The notes beneath the pieces were generated by a model that saw only the letters and a list, made by a program, of their open reading frames with translations, did no database searches and was not told the DNA's origin. This document shows positions 50,210 through 60,134 of a stretch of 64,000 bases of DNA, piece by piece. Each line of letters opens with the position of its first letter. The stretch's first letter is position 1. Location: contig NC_077233.1 in the NCBI RefSeq assembly GCF_027887165.1, forward strand, positions 227,502,872-227,566,871, read 5' to 3'. The DNA is from Monodelphis domestica (Eukaryota > Chordata > Mammalia > Didelphimorphia > Didelphidae). The position numbers and the translations under genes are program-made.

Positions 50210-50405
50210 TTTTTTTTTCATTAAAACCCTTACTTTCTGTCCTAGTAATAACTCTAGGACAGAAGAATGACAAGGGCTAGGCAAACAGGGTTAAGTAACT
50301 TGCCCAGGGTCTAGACACCTAGAAAGTGCCTTATTCCAGATTTGAACCCAGGTCCTCCCAACTCCAGGCTTGGCTCTTAACACTGTGCCACCTAGCTCCC
50401 TGCCA
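50210..50405 (-). repeat. WALLSI-like SINE 260 bp before exon 3
   Basis: Reverse complement order 'aaaacccttactttctgtcc', 'gacaagggctaggcaaacag', 'acttgcccagggtctagac', 'tttgaacccaggtcctccc'. Antisense to the gene. Confidence 0.85.
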
Positions 50406-50668
50406 GCTCTAGGGATTTCTAAAGCCTTTTACTTCAGTAACAGGAGTTCCCCTCCACAGCAGCCTAGGTGTTCACATATGTCGATGGTACCTAAGTTGAG
50501 GCACTGGGAAGTCAGGGACTGCTTGTCAAGTGAACTATCAAAAGAGATTTTCATTCAATTCATATCCATTCTTAAAAGGGTGACTGATTTATGTTTTAAG
50601 GGGAAATCTGCATTGTTGTTTTTTCTTTCTATTAATTATTTTGAATATGTCTTTTTTTTCCCCTCTAG

Positions 50669-50755
50669 CTATGATAATGGCAGGACGAGCCTACTATGAT
50701 GGTGTAGCAAAAATTGGAGAAATAGCTACCACTTCTCCTGTATCCATAGAGTTGG
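50669..50755 (+). CDS. BAIAP2L1: BAIAP2L1 coding exon 3 (I-BAR domain)
   Basis: The exon has 87 nt. With the split Ala codon it reads [20 protein letters not shown], followed by TTSPVSIEL and the first base of a Gly codon. This is the known continuation of the IRTKS I-BAR domain (human [18 protein letters not shown], then IATGSPVSTELG as I recall it). The acceptor is a strong pyrimidine tract plus CTAG, and the donor is GTAAG at 50756. The three exons together encode 71 complete residues of a protein that is about 510 residues long in human. The rest of the I-BAR, the SH3 domain and the WH2-like tail must lie to the right of the window. Confidence 0.96.
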
Positions 50756-50962
50756 GTAAGTTGAACAACAAATCACACCCAAACTACATACATAACAGGG
50801 GTCCTCAGATCTTCCTTTGATTCCTCTTAAGGCTCTCTCTAAGCCCCCTTTTGGTTTGTAACTTCTCATGCTTCTAAAAGAAAAGGAATAATGATACCCC
50901 ATCTTCCTTTAGCCCTCTTGAGAAAGTACCAAGTTCATTTTGAGAGAAAACATGGTACAGTG

Positions 50963-51420
50963 TGTAAGGAATTAAATTAAGGGTTTGGACTAAATATGTG
51001 AAAATTCTAAAATAATATGGTGGTCACTGATTTAAAATATTATAGCTCAAGTCAAAATACTTTCAATAGTTTTTATTTACAAAATAGGTAGAGAGTGGGA
51101 AAGTTGAGAAATACAAAAAAGTGGGTAGAGAAGATATTTAGCCTATCACGCTAAATATTGCTCCAGTGCTCCACTCAGCCAGGCACAACTTGTTAACCCT
51201 CGATCAGAATTAATCTCTCCAGAATTCAGGAAAGGAAAGTCAGCTATTCACTCATCCAACTTTCTTCCAAGAGGCAATTTGAGCTGAAGAGACAAACTGT
51301 CGAGGACAACTGAAGCCAACTCTAGCCCCAGAAATTCAGGGCTTTTATAGTGACTTCTTGTCCCTTCCCCTCTTTGCAGGGACCAATCACAGCTTTCAAA
51401 TTATCTAGTACTGCCCAGCA
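50963..51420 (-). mobile_element. Solo LTR, antisense, copy A
   Basis: Starts TGTAAGG on the plus strand and ends ...CCAGCA, giving the TG...CA ends of an LTR. On the minus strand a TATA box (TATAAAAG, near 51343-51350) and an AATAAA signal (plus 'ttttatttaca') are in the right order. It is clearly homologous to the LTR starting at 59346, including the opening stretch and 'tattatagctcaagtcaaaa'. No internal retroviral genes are attached. Confidence 0.75.
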
Positions 51421-51538
51421 ATGAGGAAGATAAGGAAAGACTTCTTTAGAAAGTGGGGATTTTAGCTGAAATTTGGGAGAAGCCAGGAGGCAAAGATGAC
51501 TTAGGAGTTAGCCAATTAAAGTGCTTTAGTTGGGAGAT

Positions 51539-51723
51539 GTCTTATATGAGGAAGAACATGGAAGTAATATCTAAGACCTTACAAAAAGAGGAAGGTTTTA
51601 TTATGGATTATGAAGGTTTTAATTTTTGTCTTATATGAGGAAGAACATGGAAGTAAGTAATATCTAAGAAGACCTTACAAAAAGAGGAAGGTTTTATTAT
51701 GGATTATGAAGGTTTTAATTTTT
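51539..51723. repeat. Tandem duplication, 89 bp and 96 bp
   Basis: Copy 1 is 51539-51627 and copy 2 is 51628-51723, both starting gtcttatatgaggaagaaca. The copies are identical by eye except that copy 2 has a doubled 4-base unit (aagtaagtaa for aagtaa) and a doubled 3-base unit (taagaagacc for taagacc), accounting for the 7-bp length difference. Confidence 0.95.
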
Positions 51724-51965
51724 TAAATTTTATTTTCCAATAACAATTTTCAGTATCTGTTTTCTAAAATTATATCCACGTTGATTACGTTGATTGAAGT
51801 AACCAACGTAGATCCACGTTGTCTCCCTGTCTCCCCCTTCCTGGAGATGGTAAGCAATTTGATCTGGGTTATACATGTATTTCATACAGAATATAATTTT
51901 ATGAAGAATTTAAAAAGACAAAGGATATTATGGGTTTTTTTCTGGAGACAAAAGGGAGACACTAG
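51724..51965 (-). repeat. L1 3' UTR piece, antisense
   Basis: Plus text 'tccttcctggagatggtaag' and 'atttgatctgggttatacat' is the reverse complement of marsupial L1 3'-end sequence. Short and diverged. Confidence 0.5.
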
Positions 51966-52002
51966 AGTTGATTGAAGAAAAATGACCTTGTGTAATTTCT
52001 AA

Positions 52003-52560
52003 GTACAGGAACGCAAATGATAAACAAAGTCTCCAAGCCATAAAGAAGTAGGTTTATTGCAAGAGGGCTGGTCTCACAATAAAGCTGGACATCTTGTCAA
52101 GATCAAAAGACCCAGACCACTATGAGAGACTTTCCGATATACTTCAAAGAATTAGAAAACTTCTATACCAGTATAAAAATTATTCAAGACAGTGATAAAA
52201 ATAGAGAGATGCTGATTGATTGAAGTAATCACGAAATGCTTTTCTTTAGTAGAAGTCGTCACTTGATAAACAAGGTGGGAGTGAAGGAGCCTGAACCCTA
52301 CTTTCTAAGCCTGATGATGTCAAGGATAATGTATATACTAAGATGATCAGGGAGGAGGTGCCAGGCCGCCAGGCGGGGAAAAAACCTGATGATGTATAAT
52401 GGGTTTATACAAAGGTGAAGAGGTGTCACCAGGCTTCTAACTTGGGCAAAAGCCTGTATGCTAGTGAAGGCCAAGTCACGAGTTCAAGACCATGATTGCT
52501 GAGTGTGCACAATATAGCAATTTTGAAGACTAAGGCTAAAAGTGCTTTGCAACAATTATT
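52003..52560 (-). mobile_element. Probable LTR, antisense
   Basis: The minus strand shows AATAAA (plus 'gtaggtttattgcaagag') near the left end, typical of the R/U5 part of an LTR, with GC-richer U3-like sequence to the right. No repeat of another class fits. Boundaries are estimated. Confidence 0.5.
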
Positions 52561-52599
52561 AACTATTTTCAAGTAGGTGTCATACTTTCGTAACAGTTA

Positions 52600-52945
52600 A
52601 AATTTAGGGAAACTGAGGCAGGTATAAATTAGTTTCTTTCTGCAAGGAGTATTATATTTTATGAGGTTTATTAAAGGTTAAGGATTAAAGAAAATACAAG
52701 TTAGAGAAGCACATGCTAGGTGTGCCAAAAGGCCCATTCAATTTTAACTCACATCATGAGATACGTCTACTTGCCAGCAGAGACAGGAAGAGAAGAGACC
52801 CCGCCTATGGCGGAGACCCTTTATATCATAATTTGCTCTCAGCCCAGGTGAGAATTCAGTGAGATTACAAAGCATTCTGGGGAAGTGGAGCAAGGACTTC
52901 TGGGGATTGAAGTCCTGGATTCAAATCTCCATTTTTACACTTTAC
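52600..52945 (-). mobile_element. Probable LTR, antisense, whose 5' end matches the fold-back
   Basis: On the minus strand it opens tgtaaaaatggagatttgaa, contains a TATA-like 'gatataaagg', and later AATAAA (plus 'gaggtttattaaagg'). The opening 45 bases share sequence with the 73-bp fold-back at 31118-31190. No gag, pol or env sequence adjoins. Confidence 0.55.
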
Positions 52946-53089
52946 AACTTATACTAAAATAATCACAAAAGGCCTACTCAGATCATTACTACTTATGCTA
53001 TCATTATTTAACTGTCCTGGAATTACAATGATGATTATCTAAAGACTACTGCTAACATTAAAATCTAATCGTCCTAGAAGGGGGCAGGG

Positions 53090-53805
53090 GATTTTTCACT
53101 CACACCTGGTCAGTCTTGGACTTCAGAAAGATCAGTTGGATAGAGGATGGCCTGGAGTGGGGAAAAGATGGAAGCCCTGGGTCCAAGCAGTAAACCACTA
53201 GCAGAATCTTGATTGGGTGATAAATACAGATTCGGTGAACCTCTAAGGAGTGATATGGAGTGATCATCCTAGAATGAGAACCTGGAAGTGACATTGAGGA
53301 ATGAGGAGTCTTCCCAACATCCCCACCATAACCATCAGTGTTGGGGGGGCACTTCAGAAGCTGTGTCAACAGGAGTGAGCCTGGTCTCAAGGGGTCCAAG
53401 AAGGTGTAGAGTTAGATTAAAAGCAAAGGTTTAAGATGAAAGCAAATTTGTTACCTAGGGAGTAGGAATTCTAGAGAGTAGAGTGGAAAGGAGTGAGTAG
53501 CTTCAAAGTGGAACATCAGGTGGGATTAGGTTGAGGGGAATGTGGGGAACTGGGAACAGAGTTTACATTGGGGAATGGGATTTCAGAATCCCTGGGACAG
53601 GGAAAGAACAATGGAGTGGAAATATAATGAGTTTAAATAGATTATCATTGTCCAAAAGGCTTTGGTCTGGAGATGGAGTTGCCCCAGAGGGTCAGTCCCA
53701 GGTGTCATTCACTTATGTAGTTGGAAGGGGATGGGATGGTCCCTGATGGTGGGAGATGGAAGTGGCTGGAGAGGATGCCTTGAATGGGATAGAATTCACA
53801 GCTCA
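53090..53805. other. GC-richer unidentified sequence
   Basis: Purine-rich on the plus strand and distinct from the flanking unique DNA. It could be old repeat or LTR-associated material; no family or gene recognised. Confidence 0.3.
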
Positions 53806-53809
53806 GGAA

Positions 53810-53965
53810 AGCCATGAAGCCTTAACTCTGGAATGGGTAGTCAGAGGTCCTAAGTTCAAATCCTGGCCCTATCAGTAATCACTCATTTAACTATGGGCAA
53901 ATTAGTTCATCTTTCAAGGCCTTAGTGTCTTCATCTGTAAAATCATGGAGTTTGTTTATTATCCA
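53810..53965 (+). repeat. MIR/THER-type SINE
   Basis: 'gtcctaagttcaaatcctgg', 'actatgggcaaattagttc', 'gtgtcttcatctgtaaaat'. Diverged. Confidence 0.65.
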
Positions 53966-54030
53966 TATGACCATGGGCTATTTAACTTCCCTGGGCCTCT
54001 TTTTTCTTTTAAATTTTTAAATGAAGGGTG

Positions 54031-54330
54031 TGCCAAGTATGGTGATACACACCTATAATCCCTATTATTAGGCTAAATGAGATGGATCTATTGAGCCCAG
54101 AGAGGTCTGAGTTGGAATAGGCTAAGTCATTCAAGTGTCCCCAGTTCACCTGACACTACTATGGTGAATGAGTCCCCAGGCTGGGGAGAAGCCAGCCTGC
54201 ACAAGGAGAGGTGATTTAGCCCATGGCAGAAACAGAATAGGTCAAAGTTTACTGTATGGATCAATAGTGATATGGAGCCTGTGACTGGTGGCTGTTCTTC
54301 CAGGTTTAGCAAGATGGGAAGACTCATCTG
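54031..54330 (+). pseudogene. RN7SL-like: 7SL (SRP) RNA retropseudogene, nearly full length
   Basis: About 300 nt, the length of 7SL RNA, and collinear with it from end to end: 'ccaagtatggtgatacacac' (gccgggcgcggtggcgcg), 'cctataatccctattatt' (cctgtagtcccagctact), 'tattgagcccagagaggtct' (cttgagtccaggagttct), 'actactatggtgaatgag' (catcaatatggtgacct), 'caaggagaggtgatttagcc' (taaggaggggtgaaccggcc), 'gaaacagaataggtcaaag' (ggaaacggagcaggtcaaaa), 'ggatcaatagtgatatgg' (tgatcagtagtgggatcg) and an end resembling 'gcaacatagcgagacc'. Many CpG-decay type substitutions make it a dead retrocopy. It contains the S domain, so it is a 7SL copy and not an Alu-type SINE. Confidence 0.9.
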
Positions 54331-54459
54331 GGGGTGGGAAAGAAAATTAAAGGGAAAACAGTGGTTATGTGGACTATATCAGTGGTGTTCATTGCAAGTA
54401 GAAACAGATCTCTGCTGGACTATGCCTGGTGACTTAGAAAATCACAGATTAACATTATG

Positions 54460-56275
54460 TTGTAGGTGTTTTTGTTTATTTTGTAAAAAATTTCCCAATG
54501 TGACATTTTCATCTGATTCTGAAGACCCTGGGGGAACCAAATCTAAACTGACCCAAAAAATGGAAAGTAATCAGCCCCTCCCCCACACACACACCCCCAC
54601 ACCCAAAATCCCCAAATCAATACCCTAACAGGAGAGACTATCAAGTATCTATGACTACTGTGTTTGATGAGCCTGCAGACACCTCTCCCAATACAAAGAG
54701 CATTTTATCATGGATGGAGGCAACAGCAGTTTAATCTTCCTACACTTTCTGTTCAGAGGGTCTGCATGAAGAGTTTCTATCCACTGGGGTCCACACAAGC
54801 TAGTATTCAAATGATGGAGAAAATGCCACCTATGACCACCCAAAGGTCTACACTCTACCCTCATCCCCAGTGGGCACAGAACCTGATTTTAATGCCACAA
54901 AAGTCACCTCTGTCTACAAGGTTGTGTGTGATATAATCATTGGTGTTTGAGTGGGTCACCAACAAAAATTAGAGCAAAGGCAAGAGGAAGTTCCACAATT
55001 TTGTCACATCTATTAGTAGTCCAGAGTTGAATACATCAAATCTCAGATTTCAGCCAGGATACACAATCAACTGGATTAACAGTCAACCATGGCTTGGAGC
55101 ATTTTTACTCAAATTGTTCTCCACAACATTCTCTTCACCTGGGAAAAAACTAATGGAATAAGTATAAATGGCTGCCAGAGGCTCAGTCCTCACTACATAT
55201 GCAACTAGAAAAGGTTATTGGGAATGGTGTATGGATGGAACTATTCATCTCACACCCATGGCTATGGATATAGAAATTTCTTTTTTTTTTTCCATTTGAA
55301 TAAGTTTATTTAGTCAATTTAGAACATTATTCCTTGGATACAATAATCACATTATTTCCCTCCTTCCCCTCCACCCACTCTCCCCGCAGCCAATACGCAA
55401 TTTCATTGGGTATTACATGTGTCCCTGATCAGAACCCATTTCCATGTTGTTATTTACACTAGGATGTTCATTTAGAGTCTATATCCCCAACAATATGTCT
55501 TCAACCCATGTATTCAAGCAGTTGTTTTTCTTTGGTGTTTTTACTCCCACAGTGTTCCTTCTGGGTGTGGATAGTAGTTTTTCTCGTAGGTTCCTCCGAG
55601 TTGTTCAGGATCATTGCATTGCCACTAATGGAGAAGTCCATTACATTCGATTGTACCACAGTATATCAGTCTCTGTGTACAATGTTCTCCTGGTTCTGTT
55701 CCTTTCCCTCTACATCACTTCCTGGAGGTTGTTCCAGTCTCCATGGAATTCCTCCACTTTATTATTCCTTTGAGCACAATAGTATTCCATCACCAACATA
55801 TACCACAATTTGTTCAGCCATTCCCCAATTGAAGGACATTCCCTCATTTTCCAATTTTTTGCCACCACAAAGAACGTAGCTATGAATATTTTTATACAAG
55901 TCTTTTTCCTTATTATCTCTTTGGGGTACAAACCCAGCAGTGGTGATATAGAAATTTCTTGAGACAGAGGAAAACATTAAAAGAAAATTGGGCACTTGGG
56001 TTTGAGTTTGCAGGGGCTCTGAGGCACTCTGAAGCAATTAAACTGGCTATGGCAGCAATATTTTGGACTAAAAAGAACACACCATCTTTTTCTGCCTTTG
56101 CAGTTGCAAAGAGAATACCAGTCTCCATTATTATGGTGCTAGCTCTGGTAACAACCGTGACAAGGCATATAACCAGAAAAAGATCTTGTCTCCAGGACTG
56201 TGCAAGAAGACATTCTTGATGCTTGTCAAGGTGCTTAGAATAACATATTATGTATCCGATTGAACCAACCTGATT
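54460..56275 (+). pseudogene. Unidentified coding-like relic, split by an L1
   Basis: One frame over 54640-54950 reads protein-like text for over 90 codons with only two or three stops, including VFDEPADTSPNTKSILSW and YDHPKVYTLPSSPVGTEP. A different frame over 54960-55155 is open for about 60 codons, and a third over about 56075-56260 ends at a TGA with a basic, hydrophobic tail (for example NRDKAYNQKKILSPG). An L1 (55282-55944) interrupts it. This pattern suggests a decayed retrocopy or an old retroviral-type gene, but I could not identify the parent, and chance cannot be excluded. Confidence 0.35.
55282..55944 (-). mobile_element. Young 5'-truncated L1, antisense, with perfect target duplication
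   Basis: The 15-bp sequence gatatagaaatttct occurs at 55267-55281 and again at 55945-55959 with no mismatch. Directly after the left copy is a T run (poly-A on the minus strand). The minus-strand frame contains CPSIGEWLNKLWYM and MEYYCAQRNNKVEEF, the C-terminus of L1 ORF2. Only about 663 bp were inserted. Exact duplications and a good frame make it one of the youngest insertions in the window. Confidence 0.92.
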
Positions 56276-56479
56276 GATTAAGGGGGAGGAGGAAATGCCC
56301 TGGGGAGTGTTACAGGCCAGGAGTTTGATGCCTCTGTACTAAAGGACTTATAAACTTGCTCTAGATACATCTACTCTATATTTATCTTTTTTAGGTGCTC
56401 ATGGACTTCCCCTTTGGAAAGTGAGCTCCTTGAGCTGAGGAATTGTTTTTGATATTTCTTTCTAAGTATTAGAAAAGCC

Positions 56480-56960
56480 TGACATAGAAATTACTTTTAA
56501 GAGACAGAGCACCAGTCCTGGAGTTCAGTTCCATCCTCAGACACTTTCTCACTTTATGACCATAACATGTTTGCCTCTAGGTTTTCTCTTTTTTGTTTTT
56601 TTATTTTATTTTATTATTAAAACCTTACCTTCCATCTTGGAATCAATATGTGGATTGGTTCCAAGGCAGAAGAGTAGTAAGGGCTAGGCAATTGGAGTTA
56701 AGTGACTTGCCCATGGTCACACAGCTGGGAAGTGTCTGAGGCCAGACTTGAACCTAGGACTTCCCATCTCTAGAAGTGACTCTCAATCCATTGAGCTACC
56801 CAGCTACCCCCAGTTTTCTCATTTTTAAAATGAGAATGATAATAGCACCTACCTTTCAGAATTAGTATGAGGATCAAATGAGAAAAAGATTGTAAAGTGC
56901 TTAGCACAGTGCCTGGCATATAATTAGCTCTCTATAAGTGTTAGCTATTATTAATTATTA
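56480..56960 (+). repeat. THER-type SINE split by an antisense SINE
   Basis: Host pieces 56480-56592 ('tggagttcagttccatcctc') and 56813-56960 ('aaaatgagaatgataatagc', 'gtgcttagcacagtgcctgg') are consecutive. A WALLSI-like SINE on the minus strand (56595-56812) lies between, flanked by duplicated 'gttttctc' plus T run. Confidence 0.8.
56595..56812 (-). repeat. WALLSI-like SINE, antisense
   Basis: Full-length reverse complement: 'accttaccttccatcttgg', 'agtaagggctaggcaattgg', 'acttgcccatggtcacacag', 'gaacctaggacttcccat', 'gagctacccagctacccc'. Confidence 0.88.
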
Positions 56961-57872
56961 CTTAATAACTGCTTGTTAATTAAAAGGTATGGTGCTAGTC
57001 TTGGAGTAAGGAAGTCTTGAGTTCAAATCCATTGCCAGACACTACCTGTGTGACTCAGCAAATTATTTAAACTGCACAGAAGAAAAGGTACACAGACCTA
57101 TCTGATCTCTACCAAAGTACCCTCCAAAAAACTATGGTATAATGCCTCAAAACAAATTCTGGAGCTAGAACATCCTCTGGCTATAAAGCCTTAAGTAGAA
57201 AAATGAGTAGATAGAAAATTTTAATTTAATTTTGGAATGGATGCCAGTAATATATCTAGAATTGAGCTTTAAACCAAGGGAGAATCAAGATACTTAAGAC
57301 AGTCAAGATAATAATTAATATGCTTATTGTGCAAATAATCCTAAAATCAATCTATTTAACATATGGGGGATGGAGGTCTTTTCCTTCACAGTGATTTTGA
57401 CTTTTTATTTCCAAACATAATGCCTGTCTGTTTGGACAATTTAATAATTGGAATACTTTATATTTAGTGGCATTCTACTCAGAAAATTGTTATATTAAAA
57501 TTTCTTCATTGCAATTAAGACCCACAAAAAGACAGTAAAATAATTTTTCAGACCAAAACAATTTTGAAAGCTGGCATGAAAGATCTGTTGCACTGGAGTG
57601 AAAGTGGAATGCAAAGTAGCACACAACGGGTCTTAGGTACAACTGAATCAGAAGCAAAGGCTCCCAGCAATCTCAGCTACAGATAATCAAGGGTGAGGAG
57701 GGGATCAGACAACTGCTGAGGAAATTACAGGGGTCCCTTTGCTAGCTCTGGGTACAAGATTCTTGTCACATTGCCCATCCACAGATCCAAGTCACAGTCT
57801 CAGGGTGAGGAGGAAGAATAGCACTTGCAATCATAGGGGAATAGGTAACCCTTATAAGGATAATTTTAGGGT

Positions 57873-58532
57873 TGTGACCTAAATCTAAATTATTTATTGG
57901 TCGCTAGGGGATATCCCAAATAAAATACCCAAGTCAGCTAGAAATTTATGGTGATTTTAATTAATATAGAGGAAAGAAATTAAGGGAAAGGGAAAGGGTG
58001 TAGAATTTCTCCTGCCTGGCCTGTGCCAGGGGGAAGATTAGAGGCTTTTAAGAGGATAGTGTTGTAAAGGAGAAAGGAATCAGCCTAAAACTCCAAGAGG
58101 GCTCAGCTAAGATGCCTGAACCTGAACTAGCTACTCAGCTTCTCCTAGTATAGTATCAAGGGAAAACTTACTGCCAAACTGGACAATAGCTTCAACCAAG
58201 CCAAGATGTCGGAACACTTAGCATGCTGCCAGCCAGAGCCACCTCTCTGGGGAAAAGAGGCTGAAGAGAGGAAGTGATGCCAAATATATAGACGGTTTTA
58301 CATTACTTTCCTGTGTCTCATCTGTACCAATGTAAGTTTAAGCTTGACTTAGGACAGCCCAAGGGTCTGTCAGTTGTTTCTGCACATGTCTATCAAAGGC
58401 CATCCTCCTAGATACTTAATCCTTAAGTATGGGTGTAGATATTACTGATTTTGTTAGGCTAAATAGGGTGGAGTAATGTAAAGTTCACAAGATATTCCTG
58501 ATTTTGTTAGACTAAGTATCTTCATTGTTACA
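57873..58532 (-). mobile_element. Probable LTR inserted in L1 5' UTR, antisense
   Basis: Starts TGTGACC and ends GTTACA on the plus strand, with AATAAA on the minus strand (plus 'aattatttattggtc') near the left end. L1 5' UTR sequence lies on both sides. Confidence 0.55.
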
Positions 58533-59345
58533 ACAGGAGATAGCTAAATCCAGTCTTCATACCCTGATCACAGTTCCAAAGTGGAAAAGAATGCTCATGG
58601 TTTATTTACAGACCAGAGACCACATTGGGAGAGTATTGAACATACCCCTGCTTATATCATACCACTTTGGAAGAAATGAAAGTTTATAGATCCTCAGAGC
58701 TAACTGAAGGCATCTGCACAAAGAACCTGAAGCTTAAAATAATACTGCCTTCACCACAGTTATAATTTATCAGTTATTTAAATGAAAAGAAAACAAAATG
58801 TTTGAAAATGAGGAAACAAAAAAAAGAAAGAAAGAAACAACATAGAAAGTTGTTTTAATGACAGGGAAGACCAAAACACAAATTCAGAAGACAACAAAGT
58901 CAAGACCACTGCATCCAAAGATGCAAAAAAATGTGAATTGGTCTCAAGCCCAAAAAGAATTAATGGAGGGACTTAAAAAGGATTGTAAAAATCAAATAAG
59001 AGAGCTAGAAGAAAAATGAGAAAAAAACAATGAAAGTGATACAGGAAAAACATGAAAAAAGAATTCACAGCTCAGTAAAGGAGGCACAAAAAATACTGGA
59101 GAAATTTAATATCTTAAAAATCAGAATAGGCCAACTGGTAAAAGAAGCACACACACACCCAAAAAAAATGCACTGAAGACAAGAACTTCTTAAAAGGGCA
59201 GAATAGACCATTTGGAAAAAGAGGTACAAAAATTCACTAAGGAAAAAATTTTTAAGGAGTAGAATTGACCAAATGGAAAAGGAGGTGTACAGAACCTCAC
59301 TCAATAAAATCATGCCTTAAAAAAGTGGAATTGGGCAATTGGAAA

Positions 59346-59990
59346 TGTAAGAAATTAAATTTAGGGTTTGACTAAATATGAGGCTTTTAAGATAATATTA
59401 TGGTCGCCTATTTAAAATATTATAGCTCAAGTCAAAATGACCTTTTAGTAGCATTTATTTACACAGAGGTGGAAAGAGTGAAAGTAAAGAAATGTAAGAA
59501 GAGGTTAGAGAAAATGTCTAGCCTATCACACTAAATGTTGCTCCAGTGTCCAGCTCAGCCCCGGCAAGTTTTGTTAACCCTCAGCTAGAGGACCTGTTGG
59601 TGTCTTATGCAAGGGTTCCACCTACACAACCTCCAAAGCTTCTCAGAAACTAGTATCTCCAGAAGCCAAGAAAGGAAGGCCAGCTAATCACCCAAGACAA
59701 CATTCAAAGGAGATCCAGGAGCAGTTCTCCAAGAAGGAATCCAAGAACCAAAGTCAAAGTCCAAGCATAAACTCCAGTCCAAAGCTCCAGTCCATCTCCA
59801 AAAGCCAAGTCACCAGCCAAAGTCTTCCTGACAGGAAGTTCAGGACTTTTTATAGTCCTTTTTCCACCTCCCTTCCTGTCCCTTCCTCCACTTTATGGAA
59901 ACCAACTGACGATAGAAATGAGTTGGAAAACCAAAAGACATCCGAAGCCGAAGCAATGGTGGAGACAGACCCAAAAACTCTTCATACACT
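59346..59990 (-). mobile_element. Solo LTR inserted in L1 ORF1, antisense, copy B
   Basis: Begins TGTAAGAAATT directly after L1 ORF1 text 'gaattgggcaattggaaa'. Homologous to copy A at 50963-51420. Minus-strand TATA box near 59847-59854 and AATAAA (plus 'gcatttatttacaca') are in LTR order. Contains a locally expanded stretch of 'ccaagtcca'-type units (about 59720-59820). Right end uncertain. Confidence 0.75.
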
Positions 59991-60134
59991 TCTCTAGCAG
60001 ATGTAGGACAAATTTCAGACCATATCATATTTGATAATTGGCTGAATTGATGATATGAGCAGTTGCATTGATGATCTGGAGAAAAACATCACTGACCAAG
60101 CAGGGGTAGAAGAAATAGAAGGGGAAAACAAAAT

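Larger units (their letters stand above)
35883..50668 (+). other. BAIAP2L1: BAIAP2L1 intron 2 (14.8 kb)
   Basis: A phase-1 intron starting GTAAGT and ending with a T-run and CCCCTCTAG. It contains SINEs, two large L2 blocks each split by an LTR, a (TA)n microsatellite and unique DNA. No further exon was recognised. Confidence 0.93.

Noticed and set aside
54031..54330. Alu-like SINE
   Set aside because: The copy includes the 7SL S domain (ggtgacct to ggtcaaa motifs) that Alu and B1 lack.
50963..59990. A single 9-kb provirus bounded by the two LTR copies
   Set aside because: The right LTR is inserted in L1 ORF1 and the DNA between contains L1, 7SL, SINE and other LTRs, with no gag, pol or env recognised.
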